A program made the translations under genes and the position numbers. A stretch of 45,257 bases of DNA. It comes from an uncultured Bacteroidota bacterium (GTDB taxonomy: Bacteria; Bacteroidota; Bacteroidia; AKYH767-A; OLB10). The DNA is taken from NCBI GenBank assembly GCA_903881665.1, contig CAIRUC010000077.1, forward strand, positions 1-45,257, given 5' to 3'. The notes under the pieces are model-generated. The model searched no databases and had not been told where the DNA came from. It worked only from the letters and a program-made list of their open reading frames with translations. Below, one piece after another: positions 26,237-34,825 of the stretch (its first letter is position 1; the number at the start of each line of letters is the position of its first letter).

Positions 26237-27069
26237 GCTTTTGCAGTTTGGGGTTCTTCAAATTCACTTTGTATTAATTCGTTTGTTTGCTTAAAAGATT
26301 GCATTGATTGCTCTAAAAATTGAAAGAAGGTGTCGCTCCGTAAACCTATGCGTAGTGTTTCTAATGCAATCACTTCGTTAGGTGCAATATTACCAAGGTT
26401 CACGTTTGCTCCAAAATGTTTGATGAAATACGCTTGTTGTGATTTTTGTGGAGCTTCCCATAAAATTTTATCGGCCGGAACTTTCGATACAATTTTATTT
26501 ATTAAAACTACATGCGCCTTTCCGTTTGGTCGGTAAATACCCACCGTTCCGCTTTCCCTTGCTTCTGCAATTACTTTCCATGCTCCCGCTTGTAATTCGG
26601 CATTCATCATTTCTATCCACTTGTTTGGTCTAATCAAAATTCCTTCTTCTTTCGAACCAACTTCGCTAATTACTGTTACGTATTTACATAAACGACGTAT
26701 ATATTCACACTTTTGATCGTGTTGCATCGTAATCGATCCGTCAGAAATTTCACAGTATTCCATGTTGTATTTTTCTAGTAACCGTACGTAGTCGTCAAAC
26801 ATTCCTCTAATGATAAATGCTTCTAGTAAGGTTCCTCCAAAGTATACTGGAATATTTGCTTCCTTGAAAAAAGCTAGCTTTCGTTCTAGATTCGGCGTAA
26901 TAAGCGATGAACCAAATCCTAATTTGACGATGTCGATATAAGGGCCCGATCCATCCACTAAGTTTTCACATTCTCGTATACTTAATCCTTTGTCCATTAC
27001 CATGGTTAGTCCTGCATTTCTAGGCTTTTCTGTTCGCTGTGGAACATGCGATAATTCAAAGTTCATCAT
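26233..27069 (-). CDS. comA: phosphosulfolactate synthase (ComA) family protein
   Basis: A 278-residue TIM-barrel protein. The family adds sulfite to phosphoenolpyruvate to give (R)-2-phospho-3-sulfolactate, the first step of coenzyme M synthesis in methanogens. Recognisable blocks are GLTMVMDKGLS (20-30), DIVKLGFGSS (46-55), VYFGGTLLEA, EYCEISDGS and ISEVGSK. Bacteroidota make no coenzyme M, but a role in sulfolactate or sulfonate formation is conceivable; I see no comB or comC in the window. The ATG overlaps the TPR gene stop and its stop overlaps the rhodanese start, giving a tightly coupled three-gene unit. The family is secure, the physiological role is open. Confidence 0.9.
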   Translation of the reverse strand: MMNFELSHVPQRTEKPRNAGLTMVMDKGLSIRECENLVDGSGPYIDIVKLGFGSSLITPNLERKLAFFKEANIPVYFGGTLLEAFIIRGMFDDYVRLLEKYNMEYCEISDGSITMQHDQKCEYIRRLCKYVTVISEVGSKEEGILIRPNKWIEMMNAELQAGAWKVIAEARESGTVGIYRPNGKAHVVLINKIVSKVPADKILWEAPQKSQQAYFIKHFGANVNLGNIAPNEVIALETLRIGLRSDTFFQFLEQSMQSFKQTNELIQSEFEEPQTAKA

Positions 27070-28481
27070 AGTCGGTTGTTTTTTTGTGATAAAAGTATTT
27101 GTACTCTTGAATCATTTTCCATCTGCGGTGCTATCTCAAATAGAACAGGATGCATGTTAAAGTCTTTATCTAGTGCTGTTGCTAATTGAAGATAGCTTTC
27201 TTCTAGATATCCTGAAAGATATAAATAACAAGATTTTCTATAATGTATTTCAATATTATCGAAGTGATAGAGTAGGGCCGTGCTCAATAATTCGGAGGCT
27301 TCCATCGAACGATTAAGTTCATTCAATAAATCGGCATAGGCTATCCATCCTTCGGTATTATCTGGATCGTAATCAACAACTTTTTTGTAGCATTCTTCTG
27401 CTTCTGCGTAGTTGTTAAGTCGGTATTCGCAGTCGCCTAGTGCTAACCAGTATTCTCCATTTTGATCGTCAATTTCTATTGCCTTTTTTACATAGTGAAG
27501 TGCTTCGTACCATCGCTCTTCTTCTTCAAATGTAACTCCTATTCCGTACCAACCTTGAGCCATTTCCGGAGCAATTTTCACTGCTTTTTTATAGTAAGTT
27601 CTTGCTTCTTCAAAGTTTTTTAATTGCTCGTAACATTCGCCAATGTTATAGTAGGTAAATCCGTCCGGTTGGCAGTATTCAAATGCTGTTTTATATCTTA
27701 AAATGGCATCTTCAAATCGTTCCATCATCGATAGGGCTTGCGCCATATCTAAATGTGCGGGTGCAAAATCTTCTTTAATAATTAAGCAATAATCATATGC
27801 GTTTAATGCTAGCTCAAATGTCCCCTGCTTCGAATAAATTTCTCCTAAATAATACCATAACATAAAATCGTATGGATATTCATCTATCATTTTATTGAAA
27901 AAGTCTACTCCTTCATTTAATCGGTTGCTGAATTCTAAACTCAATACTATTTCACCCATTGCTACTTCATTGTTAGGGTTGTCAAGTAAGCAGAGCTTAT
28001 AATAGTCAACTGCTTTGTTGAAATCCGACATGTTTTGATAGGTGATGGCTAAGCTTAAATAGATGTCGTCTTTTTGCTCATCCGATAACTCTAATGCTCT
28101 TTTGAACGATGAAATTGCCTTGGGAAATTGCTCTGTTGCATTATATACATTCCCTCTGATAAGGTGTATTTCAATGTCAAATGGATTGATATGCTCTACT
28201 TTTTCAAGTAAAACTAATGCTTCCTTTTCCTTTCCTGTTAATCCGAAAAGTTGTGCTTCTTTTAGTGTGAAACTAGTGCTTTGGGGATGTATCGATAAAG
28301 CATATCCTGTTACATCTAATGCTTTTTCAAATTCAAATGAATCAATAAAATGATCTATGATCTTTAATAGCGCGTCAACATCAAAAAAATAGCGTTCTTT
28401 CCTACGCTTCATTTCTTCATATTTCCTGATCGAACTACTTAGATATTCGTTTTGTTCTTCAGGGCTTTCTTCTTCCGCCAT
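27066..28481 (-). CDS. TPR-repeat protein
   Basis: A 471-residue cytosolic protein, about twelve TPR repeats (for example AISSFKRALELSDEQKDDIY, AHLDMAQALSMMERFEDAIL, YNIGECYEQLKNFEEARTYY). There is no signal peptide, so it is likely a cytoplasmic scaffold. I use the ATG at 28481 (MAEEESPEEQ); upstream codons overlap the promoter region. It heads the coupled TPR-comA-rhodanese unit. Its partner is unknown; the comA and rhodanese enzymes are the obvious candidates by position, or it may act in envelope or polysaccharide regulation as other TPR proteins do. Confidence 0.9.
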   Translation of the reverse strand: MAEEESPEEQNEYLSSSIRKYEEMKRRKERYFFDVDALLKIIDHFIDSFEFEKALDVTGYALSIHPQSTSFTLKEAQLFGLTGKEKEALVLLEKVEHINPFDIEIHLIRGNVYNATEQFPKAISSFKRALELSDEQKDDIYLSLAITYQNMSDFNKAVDYYKLCLLDNPNNEVAMGEIVLSLEFSNRLNEGVDFFNKMIDEYPYDFMLWYYLGEIYSKQGTFELALNAYDYCLIIKEDFAPAHLDMAQALSMMERFEDAILRYKTAFEYCQPDGFTYYNIGECYEQLKNFEEARTYYKKAVKIAPEMAQGWYGIGVTFEEEERWYEALHYVKKAIEIDDQNGEYWLALGDCEYRLNNYAEAEECYKKVVDYDPDNTEGWIAYADLLNELNRSMEASELLSTALLYHFDNIEIHYRKSCYLYLSGYLEESYLQLATALDKDFNMHPVLFEIAPQMENDSRVQILLSQKNNRL

Positions 28482-28502
28482 ATTCTTTACTTTAATACTA
28501 TA

Positions 28503-28510
28503 CAAAGGTA
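28503..28510 (-). promoter_or_regulatory. -7 promoter element of the TPR-comA-rhodanese unit
   Basis: TACCTTTG on the minus strand matches TAnnTTTG, 21 bases before the ATG at 28481. It is divergent from the promoter of the oxidoreductase at 28639. Confidence 0.5.
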
Positions 28511-28559
28511 CTGATTTTCCAATTTTATTCAGCAGTTTCTGGAAAGTATTATTGTTGGA

Positions 28560-28590
28560 TTGTTTAGTGCCCTCAATTTTAATAGATTTG
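28560..28590 (+). promoter_or_regulatory. promoter of the NAD(P)-binding oxidoreductase gene
   Basis: TTG (28560-28562), exactly 20 bases, TAGATTTG (28583-28590): a full match to TTG-N20-TAnnTTTG. The leader would be about 43 bases. Confidence 0.7.
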
Positions 28591-28638
28591 CGTGAAAGAG
28601 GTCTCCTTTTTAGTAACGAGTTTTGATCTTATAATCTT

Positions 28639-29313
28639 ATGATTAATCGTACTTCGCCGCATTCAGTCTTGGTGGTTGGGGCCACCGGATTGGTTGGTTC
28701 TAAGCTGCTCGATTTGCTGTTGGAAGATATTGCCGTTTCACGTGTAATCGTTATTGGTCGTTCTAAACCTGTTCGTGCTAGTTCGAAAATCGATTTTCAT
28801 TACTTTGATTTTCAAGACTATAAGTCTATCGAGCCTTTGTTTCTTGGTGTTTTCTCGGTGTATTGTTGTATAGGAACGACTATCAAATTGGCCGGATCTA
28901 ATGAAAATTTTAGGAAAGTTGATTTCGATATTCCTGTTGAATTGGCTCGAATTGCTGAACTTATGAAGGTGAGTAGCTATCTAGTTATTTCTTCTCTTAA
29001 AGCAAGTCCTAATTCATCGAATTTTTATTTGAAAACAAAAGGGGAGATGGAATTGGCTGTTTCAAACTTCAAAATCCCTAAAACTGCATTTTTTCGTCCT
29101 AGTTTGTTGCTCGGACCCCGTAAAGAGTCACGATCTCTCGAGAAATTGATGAAGGTGTTTTTTACAACATTTGGATTTTTGTTGAAAGGTCGACTTAAAA
29201 ATTTCAAGCCCGTGTCCTATGAGGTTGTTGCGCAAGCTATGATTCGTGTTTCATATAGCTCGAGCAATATGAAGGTGTATGAAACTGATGAAATTCGTTG
29301 GATCGGTAAATAG
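28639..29313 (+). CDS. atypical SDR / NAD(P)H-binding protein, TIP30/HTATIP2-like
   Basis: A 224-residue protein with an N-terminal Rossmann fold (GATGLVG at 14-20, GxTGxxG type). SSLKASPNSSNFYLKTKGEME gives the YLKTK (Y...K) pair used by SDR enzymes, and RPSLLLGPRKESRS is the typical closing block of the HTATIP2-like atypical SDRs. The activity is not known; these proteins may bind NADP without strong catalysis. It is divergent from the TPR gene and separate from the redoxin pair downstream. Confidence 0.82.
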   Translation: MINRTSPHSVLVVGATGLVGSKLLDLLLEDIAVSRVIVIGRSKPVRASSKIDFHYFDFQDYKSIEPLFLGVFSVYCCIGTTIKLAGSNENFRKVDFDIPVELARIAELMKVSSYLVISSLKASPNSSNFYLKTKGEMELAVSNFKIPKTAFFRPSLLLGPRKESRSLEKLMKVFFTTFGFLLKGRLKNFKPVSYEVVAQAMIRVSYSSSNMKVYETDEIRWIGK

Positions 29314-29512
29314 TTGATATTGAATTATTTTGTCTTTTTTTAAGGTGCTGAATTTTCGTTAATTTGTCGCCCGCGCTTTATTGAATATTTAACATTTACT
29401 CTAGTTAATGTATGGCAGTTGGCTACTTGTTTCGTACTTGCTTTCTAATTTATAGTGTAATTTTCGCGTTGTAAATGCCGGCACCGATGATCCTTTTTTT
29501 TAGCTTCGCCTC

Positions 29513-29998
29513 GTGAATTTTTATCGGCTTATCTTATTCTTGGCAGTGTGCCTTAGTTCGGTGAAGGCTTCGGCTCAGCAGTATCGGAAGATTGAGGTTG
29601 CTGATCTGCAGGAATTGCTTCATCCGCCTATCGACTCTATTTATATTCTTAATTTTTGGGCTACATGGTGCGCACCTTGTGTTGCTGAGTTGCCTCTTTT
29701 CGTCAATGCTGAAATGCAATTTAAGGATTCTAAAATTCGTTTTTTCTTTATTTCGCTCGATTTTAAAAAAGAATACGACACAAAGGTAATTCCATTCCTG
29801 TTAAAAAATTTAACGAATAGTCACGTTTTATTATTGGGAGATAGTAATTACAATAATTGGATAAATCTTGTTAACCCTCAATGGCAAGGTGCAATTCCTG
29901 CAACATTTGTTGTTTCTGCTGATACTACTAAATGTAAATTCTATGAGGGTGAATTTACCGAAAAAAAATTGTTCGAATTCCTGCTTCCTCTAAAATAA
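29513..29998 (+). CDS. exported TlpA/ResA-type thioredoxin-like protein
   Basis: A 161-residue protein with a signal peptide (RLILFLAVCLSSVKASAQ) and a thioredoxin fold whose active site is WCAPC (C53, C56) in NFWATWCAPCVAEL. These TlpA-like proteins reduce or oxidise disulfides in the periplasm, for example of cytochrome c or envelope proteins. The start is a GTG at 29513; no ATG lies upstream in frame before the signal peptide. It is followed after six bases by a second exported redoxin, so they form one transcript. Confidence 0.85.
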   Translation: MNFYRLILFLAVCLSSVKASAQQYRKIEVADLQELLHPPIDSIYILNFWATWCAPCVAELPLFVNAEMQFKDSKIRFFFISLDFKKEYDTKVIPFLLKNLTNSHVLLLGDSNYNNWINLVNPQWQGAIPATFVVSADTTKCKFYEGEFTEKKLFEFLLPLK

Positions 29999-30003
29999 AT
30001 GCT

Positions 30004-30615
30004 ATGAAAAAATTAATCTTTTTACTTCTCTCTTTTGCCATTTCATTGGCTGTTAATGCTCAGGGTGCTACCGCCGGATTAAAAGCTGGTGATACTGCTA
30101 TACCCTTTAAATTAAAAAATGTTGATGGTAATGTGGTGTCGCTTAATGATTATGCTAATCTTAGAGGTGTAATTCTTGTTTTTACATGCAATAATTGTCC
30201 GTTTTCATTGGCTTATGAAGATCGTATTATTGCGCTGAATAAAAAATATGATATTATGGGGTTTCCCGTAATTGCAATTAATTCTAGTGATTCAGTCGCT
30301 TATCCTGATGAAAGTTATAGCAAGATGGTGATTCGCGCTTCCGACAAGAATTTTAATTTTCCTTATCTCCTCGACGATTCGCAAATCATCGCCAAAGCGT
30401 ATGGTGCAGTGCGCACTCCGCATGTCTTTTTATTACAGCATTCTGATATTGGTTTCGCTGTTCGTTATGATGGTGCAATTGATGATAATTCCGATGATGC
30501 TGATGCCGTAAAAATCAAATATGTAGAAAATGCTATTACTGAAGTGATGAGGGGTAAATTGGTGTCCCAACCTTTCACAAAAGCAATTGGTTGTACGATT
30601 AAATGGAAAAAATAA
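30004..30615 (+). CDS. exported thioredoxin-fold / AhpC-TSA-like protein with CxxC
   Basis: A 203-residue exported protein: signal peptide MKKLIFLLLSFAISLAVNAQ, then a redoxin domain with VFTCNNCPFSLAYED, placing a CxxC at C62 and C65 at the position of the peroxidatic site. AYGAVRTPHVFLL is the cis-proline block. The group is annotated as thioredoxin family or peroxiredoxin-like; whether it reduces peroxide or handles disulfides is not settled. It is the second gene of the redoxin pair. A -7 element of uvrA overlaps the end of the intergenic region downstream. Confidence 0.82.
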   Translation: MKKLIFLLLSFAISLAVNAQGATAGLKAGDTAIPFKLKNVDGNVVSLNDYANLRGVILVFTCNNCPFSLAYEDRIIALNKKYDIMGFPVIAINSSDSVAYPDESYSKMVIRASDKNFNFPYLLDDSQIIAKAYGAVRTPHVFLLQHSDIGFAVRYDGAIDDNSDDADAVKIKYVENAITEVMRGKLVSQPFTKAIGCTIKWKK

Positions 30616-30636
30616 TTTTCTCTTGATAGTTACTGC

Positions 30637-30644
30637 TATCTTTG
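30637..30644 (+). promoter_or_regulatory. -7 promoter element of uvrA
   Basis: TATCTTTG matches TAnnTTTG, 28 bases before the ATG at 30673. The -33 position holds no clean TTG. No LexA-type box was identified. Confidence 0.5.
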
Positions 30645-30672
30645 CACCCCAATTTGTCGATTGCTAAATACT

Positions 30673-33585
30673 ATGGCTGATATCAGTAAACTCGATGCGC
30701 GTAATTTCATTATTATAAAGGGTGCGTCCATGCACAATCTCAAAAAGATTGATGTAGCTATTCCCCGTAATAAGTTTGTTGTTATTACCGGCCTTAGCGG
30801 CTCCGGAAAAAGTTCGCTCGCTTTTGATACGTTGTATGCCGAAGGCCAACGTCGTTACGTTGAGAGTCTTTCTTCTTACGCTCGACAGTTTATCGGTCGT
30901 ATGGATAAGCCTGAGGTCGATTATATTCATGGTATCGCTCCGGCAATTGCTATTCAGCAGAAGGTGAATTCACGTAATCCGCGTTCTACAGTTGGTACGA
31001 GTACCGAAATTTATGATTATTTGAAGTTGCTGTATGCCCGGTTAGGGCGAACCTATTCTCCTGTTTCTGGTGTTGAGGTAAAGAAGAATACTGTGGCTGA
31101 TATCGTTGCGTATATTTCTTCTTTTAGCAAAGCTCGATTTATGATTGCTGCGCCTCTTATGAAGTATCCCGGTCGCACACTAGCCGACGAATTAAATTCG
31201 TTAAGCCAGAAGGGATTTAATCGTGTAATGGTCGAAAATCAGGTGCGCGAAATCGATGAGTTGATAGAGGATTTGTCATGTAAAAAGGTGGTCGAAATTG
31301 CTCCTAAACCTGCTCGCGGTCGTAAGCCTAAGCAAGATCCCCAAATTGTTGAGGCGATTGCGGTGGCCGTTCCGAATTATCATTTGTTAATTGATCGTGT
31401 TTCAATAAATGGTGAGGCCGACGACGATTTAATCGCGCGTATCGCCGATTCTTCTCAAATTGCTTTTAATGAGGGAGCCGGCACATGTATAGTGTATAAA
31501 CCTGAAGAGGATGGATCGCTTTCTATTCGTGATTTTTCAAATCGCTACGAAATGGATGGTCTATCTTTCGAAGAACCTTCTGTCCATCTATTTAGTTTTA
31601 ATAATCCGTTTGGTGCATGTAAGTGTTGCGAAGGCTTCGGTTCTGTAATCGGTATCGATATCGATCTAGTCATTCCCGATAAAAGTATGTCGATTTACGA
31701 GGGCGCCATCGTTTGTTGGAAAGGTGATAAATTGAAAGAATGGAATGATAAGCTGGTGATGAATGCGCATAAGTTCGATTTCCCTGTTCATAAGCCTTAT
31801 TACGATCTTAATTCTACCGATAAAGATGTTTTATGGACCGGTAACAAATATTTTAAAGGTCTTAATGAGTTTTTTAAGCATCTCGAGGAGCAAACTTATA
31901 AAATTCAGTATCGTGTAATGTTGTCGCGTTATCGTGGTAAAACAGTATGTCCCGAGTGTCGCGGGACTCGCTTGCGCATGGATGCAAATTATGTGCAGGT
32001 TGCAGGTAAGTCGATTAGCGAATTAGTACTTATGCCAGTAAAAGATGCGCTCGTTTTTTTAACGGAGATTCAACTTCAAGATGTAGATCAAAAGGTGGGT
32101 AAGCGTTTGCTAATAGAAATCACAAATCGTCTTAAGTTTCTCGACGATGTTGGTCTCGGATATCTTACGTTGAATCGTTTGTCGAATACGCTTTCTGGTG
32201 GAGAATCTCAGCGTATCAATTTGGCTACTTCGCTCGGTTCTACACTTGTGGGATCTATGTATATTCTCGATGAACCTAGTATCGGACTCCATTCTCGTGA
32301 TACTCATCGACTCATTAAAGTACTTAAATCGCTGAAAGAGGTTGGTAATACTTTAATCGTTGTTGAACACGATGAGGAAATTATGCGTGCCGCCGATCAG
32401 TTGATTGATATTGGTCCTATGGCCGGAGTGAATGGAGGTCATCTGGTTTTTCAGGGCAATTATAAAGAGATTGCAAATGAAAAAAATAGCCTTACCGCAA
32501 AGTATCTTACAGGAGAAGAACAAATTCCAATTCCTGTTCAGCGTCGTAAATGGAAAAAATATATAGAAATTAAAGGAGCTTGCGAGAATAATCTGAAGCA
32601 TGTGAATGTCAAATTCCCAATGGGGATTATGACGGTAGTTACTGGTGTTAGTGGTTCTGGTAAAACGTCGTTGGTGAAGAAAATTTTATATCCTGCAGTG
32701 AAGAAAATGTTAGGTGGATATGGTGAGTCAACAGGTAATTTTGATAGAATCGATGGTAATTATTTAGAAATTACTGCAGCAGAAATGGTCGACCAAAATC
32801 CAATTGGTAAGTCAACACGTTCGAATCCCGTAACATATTTAAAAGCTTACGATGAAATCCGGGCATTATATGCCGATCTTCCGTTGTCGCGTAATCGAGC
32901 GCTTAAACCTTCGCATTTTTCGTTTAATGTGGAAGGAGGTCGTTGCGAATTTTGCCAGGGTGAAGGTAGTATTACCGTCGAAATGCAGTTCATGGCCGAT
33001 ATTCATCTTAAATGTGAGAATTGTAAAGGACATCGCTTTAAAGATGAGATTTTAGCTGTTGATTATAGAGGAAAAAATATTTATAATATTCTCGAAATGA
33101 CTGTAGATGAGGCACTCGATTTTTTTAATGAAACTGCGGGTCCTAGTAAATATCATTCGTTGCATCAAAAAATCATTAATAAAATTCAGCCATTAGCTGA
33201 TGTGGGTCTAGGGTATATTGGACTCGGTCAAGCTTCTAGTACCCTAAGTGGTGGTGAGGCACAGCGTATTAAATTGGCTTCTTTCCTAGGTAAAGGGAAT
33301 CATGCAACCAATACGTTGTTTGTTTTCGATGAACCTACAACAGGATTGCATTTTCATGATATTCGTAAATTACTCGATGCATTTAACGCATTAGTGAAGA
33401 ATGGTAATTCTCTTGTGGTAATCGAACATAATATGGAAATTATTAAATGCGCCGATTGGGTGATTGATATTGGTCCTGAAGGTGGCGATCTTGGTGGCAA
33501 AATTTTATTTGAAGGTACTCCTGAAGATATGGTTAAAGAAAAGCGCTCCATTACTGGAATGTATCTTAAGAATAAAATAAAATAA
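30673..33585 (+). CDS. uvrA: excinuclease ABC subunit A (UvrA)
   Basis: A 970-residue DNA damage-recognition ATPase of nucleotide excision repair that loads UvrB. NBD1 has Walker A GLSGSGKSS (40-48), NBD2 GVSGSGKTS; both have signature LSGGE. The C-terminal zinc module is complete: CEFCQGEGS and CENCKGH. In the first zinc region only CKCCEGFG and CPECRG remain, and the first cysteine pair of the proteobacterial type is absent (FSNRYEMDGLSFEEPS instead), which I recall as normal in this phylum. The ATG at 30673 fits the family (MADISKLD); a TTG four codons earlier does not. The tail ends inside a (AATAA)6 repeat and runs up to the M48 protease gene. uvrB lies 4 kb away on the opposite strand. 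Confidence 0.97.
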   Translation: MADISKLDARNFIIIKGASMHNLKKIDVAIPRNKFVVITGLSGSGKSSLAFDTLYAEGQRRYVESLSSYARQFIGRMDKPEVDYIHGIAPAIAIQQKVNSRNPRSTVGTSTEIYDYLKLLYARLGRTYSPVSGVEVKKNTVADIVAYISSFSKARFMIAAPLMKYPGRTLADELNSLSQKGFNRVMVENQVREIDELIEDLSCKKVVEIAPKPARGRKPKQDPQIVEAIAVAVPNYHLLIDRVSINGEADDDLIARIADSSQIAFNEGAGTCIVYKPEEDGSLSIRDFSNRYEMDGLSFEEPSVHLFSFNNPFGACKCCEGFGSVIGIDIDLVIPDKSMSIYEGAIVCWKGDKLKEWNDKLVMNAHKFDFPVHKPYYDLNSTDKDVLWTGNKYFKGLNEFFKHLEEQTYKIQYRVMLSRYRGKTVCPECRGTRLRMDANYVQVAGKSISELVLMPVKDALVFLTEIQLQDVDQKVGKRLLIEITNRLKFLDDVGLGYLTLNRLSNTLSGGESQRINLATSLGSTLVGSMYILDEPSIGLHSRDTHRLIKVLKSLKEVGNTLIVVEHDEEIMRAADQLIDIGPMAGVNGGHLVFQGNYKEIANEKNSLTAKYLTGEEQIPIPVQRRKWKKYIEIKGACENNLKHVNVKFPMGIMTVVTGVSGSGKTSLVKKILYPAVKKMLGGYGESTGNFDRIDGNYLEITAAEMVDQNPIGKSTRSNPVTYLKAYDEIRALYADLPLSRNRALKPSHFSFNVEGGRCEFCQGEGSITVEMQFMADIHLKCENCKGHRFKDEILAVDYRGKNIYNILEMTVDEALDFFNETAGPSKYHSLHQKIINKIQPLADVGLGYIGLGQASSTLSGGEAQRIKLASFLGKGNHATNTLFVFDEPTTGLHFHDIRKLLDAFNALVKNGNSLVVIEHNMEIIKCADWVIDIGPEGGDLGGKILFEGTPEDMVKEKRSITGMYLKNKIK

Positions 33586-33600
33586 AATAAAATAAAATAA
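33571..33600. repeat. pentanucleotide microsatellite (AATAA)6
   Basis: Six perfect copies of AATAA cover the last four sense codons and the stop of uvrA (33583-33585) and end one base before the ATG of the M48 gene at 33602. Copy-number change by slippage would alter the UvrA C-terminal end slightly and the spacing upstream of the protease start. Confidence 0.9.
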
Positions 33601-33601
33601 C

Positions 33602-34825
33602 ATGAATCTTTCCATTGTTATAATAGTGGTCTTGCTCGTTTCTTTTGCTTTTGAAAGGATGCTTGATATGCTGAACGCTAAGTCGTGGGATCTTAAAGTT
33701 CCTAATGCGTTGTCTGATGTGTATAACGAAAACGAATATGAGAAGGCTCAACATTACGATAAAGAGAAAGATCGATTGTCGAAATGGTCGTCGGCCTTTT
33801 CTCTTGTGATAATGATAACGTTAGTGTATAGCCGATCTTTTGCTTTTTTGTTGAATGAAATATCTGTTTTTACTAAAGATTTAATGTTTCAAACAATATT
33901 GTTTTTTGGCTTTTGTGCACTGCTTTCCGATGTTTTGCAGTTGCCTTTTTCCTTGTATAGTACTTTTGTGATTGAAGAGAAATTTGGATTTAATCGTACT
34001 ACGCTTAAAACGTTTGTGTTTGACAAATTGAAAGGGTACTTGATCATCGCTACTTTAGGTGGTAGTGTAATGGCTTTGTTTGTTTTGTTTTATCAATATG
34101 CCGGGGCCTCTTTTTGGTGGATCGCTTGGTTGAGCATTAGCGGATTTTCCTTGCTAATCTCTATGTTTTATGCGTCAATTATTCTTCCTTTATTTAATTC
34201 ACTTAGCCCACTTCCTGATGGAGCATTGCGCGATGCTTTAACCGCATATTGTAAGAAGGTTGGATTTCCTGTTGCCGATTTATTTGTAATGGATGGAAGT
34301 AAACGATCGAGTAAAGCAAATGCTTTTTTTTCGGGACTTGGTCCTAAAAAGAAAATCGTTTTGTTCGATACGCTAATTGAAAATCAATCGGTAAATGAAT
34401 TGGTGGCTGTGATGGCACATGAGGTGGGACATTATAAAAAGAAACATACGTTTACCATGATCGGAATGTCAGTATTGCAAACCGGATTGATGATGTTTAT
34501 ATTGGGAAAATTTATAAATACGCCTAATTTGTCGATGGCACTTGGTGCTTCTTATGCAGCTTTTCCGCTGGGGTTAATTGCTTTTTTTCTGTTGTATAGC
34601 CCTGTTTCTATGCTGCTTAGTATTGCAATGAATATACTGTCTAGAAAGCACGAATTTGAGGCCGATAATTTTGCTGCTGAAACATCCGATGCTAATGATT
34701 TAATCAACGCACTTAAAAAATTATCGAAAGATAGCCTCAGTAATTTAAATCCACATCCGGCTTATGTTTTCGTTTATTATTCGCATCCTACTTTGTTGCA
34801 ACGGATGAATAATATGCTTCGCTAA
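33602..34825 (+). CDS. M48 family zinc metallopeptidase, Ste24/CAAX protease type
   Basis: A 407-residue polytopic inner-membrane protease. The catalytic HEVGH is at 273-277, with the downstream glutamate ligand in KHEFEADNFA. The N-terminal part has the M48_N (CAAX protease) layout with several helices (about 1-20, 65-80, 95-115, 150-165). It should cleave within membrane-linked proteins or misfolded proteins. It starts 16 bases after uvrA, so they are probably co-transcribed. Its last 38 bases overlap the end of the convergent FAD oxidoreductase gene. Confidence 0.92.
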   Translation: MNLSIVIIVVLLVSFAFERMLDMLNAKSWDLKVPNALSDVYNENEYEKAQHYDKEKDRLSKWSSAFSLVIMITLVYSRSFAFLLNEISVFTKDLMFQTILFFGFCALLSDVLQLPFSLYSTFVIEEKFGFNRTTLKTFVFDKLKGYLIIATLGGSVMALFVLFYQYAGASFWWIAWLSISGFSLLISMFYASIILPLFNSLSPLPDGALRDALTAYCKKVGFPVADLFVMDGSKRSSKANAFFSGLGPKKKIVLFDTLIENQSVNELVAVMAHEVGHYKKKHTFTMIGMSVLQTGLMMFILGKFINTPNLSMALGASYAAFPLGLIAFFLLYSPVSMLLSIAMNILSRKHEFEADNFAAETSDANDLINALKKLSKDSLSNLNPHPAYVFVYYSHPTLLQRMNNMLR

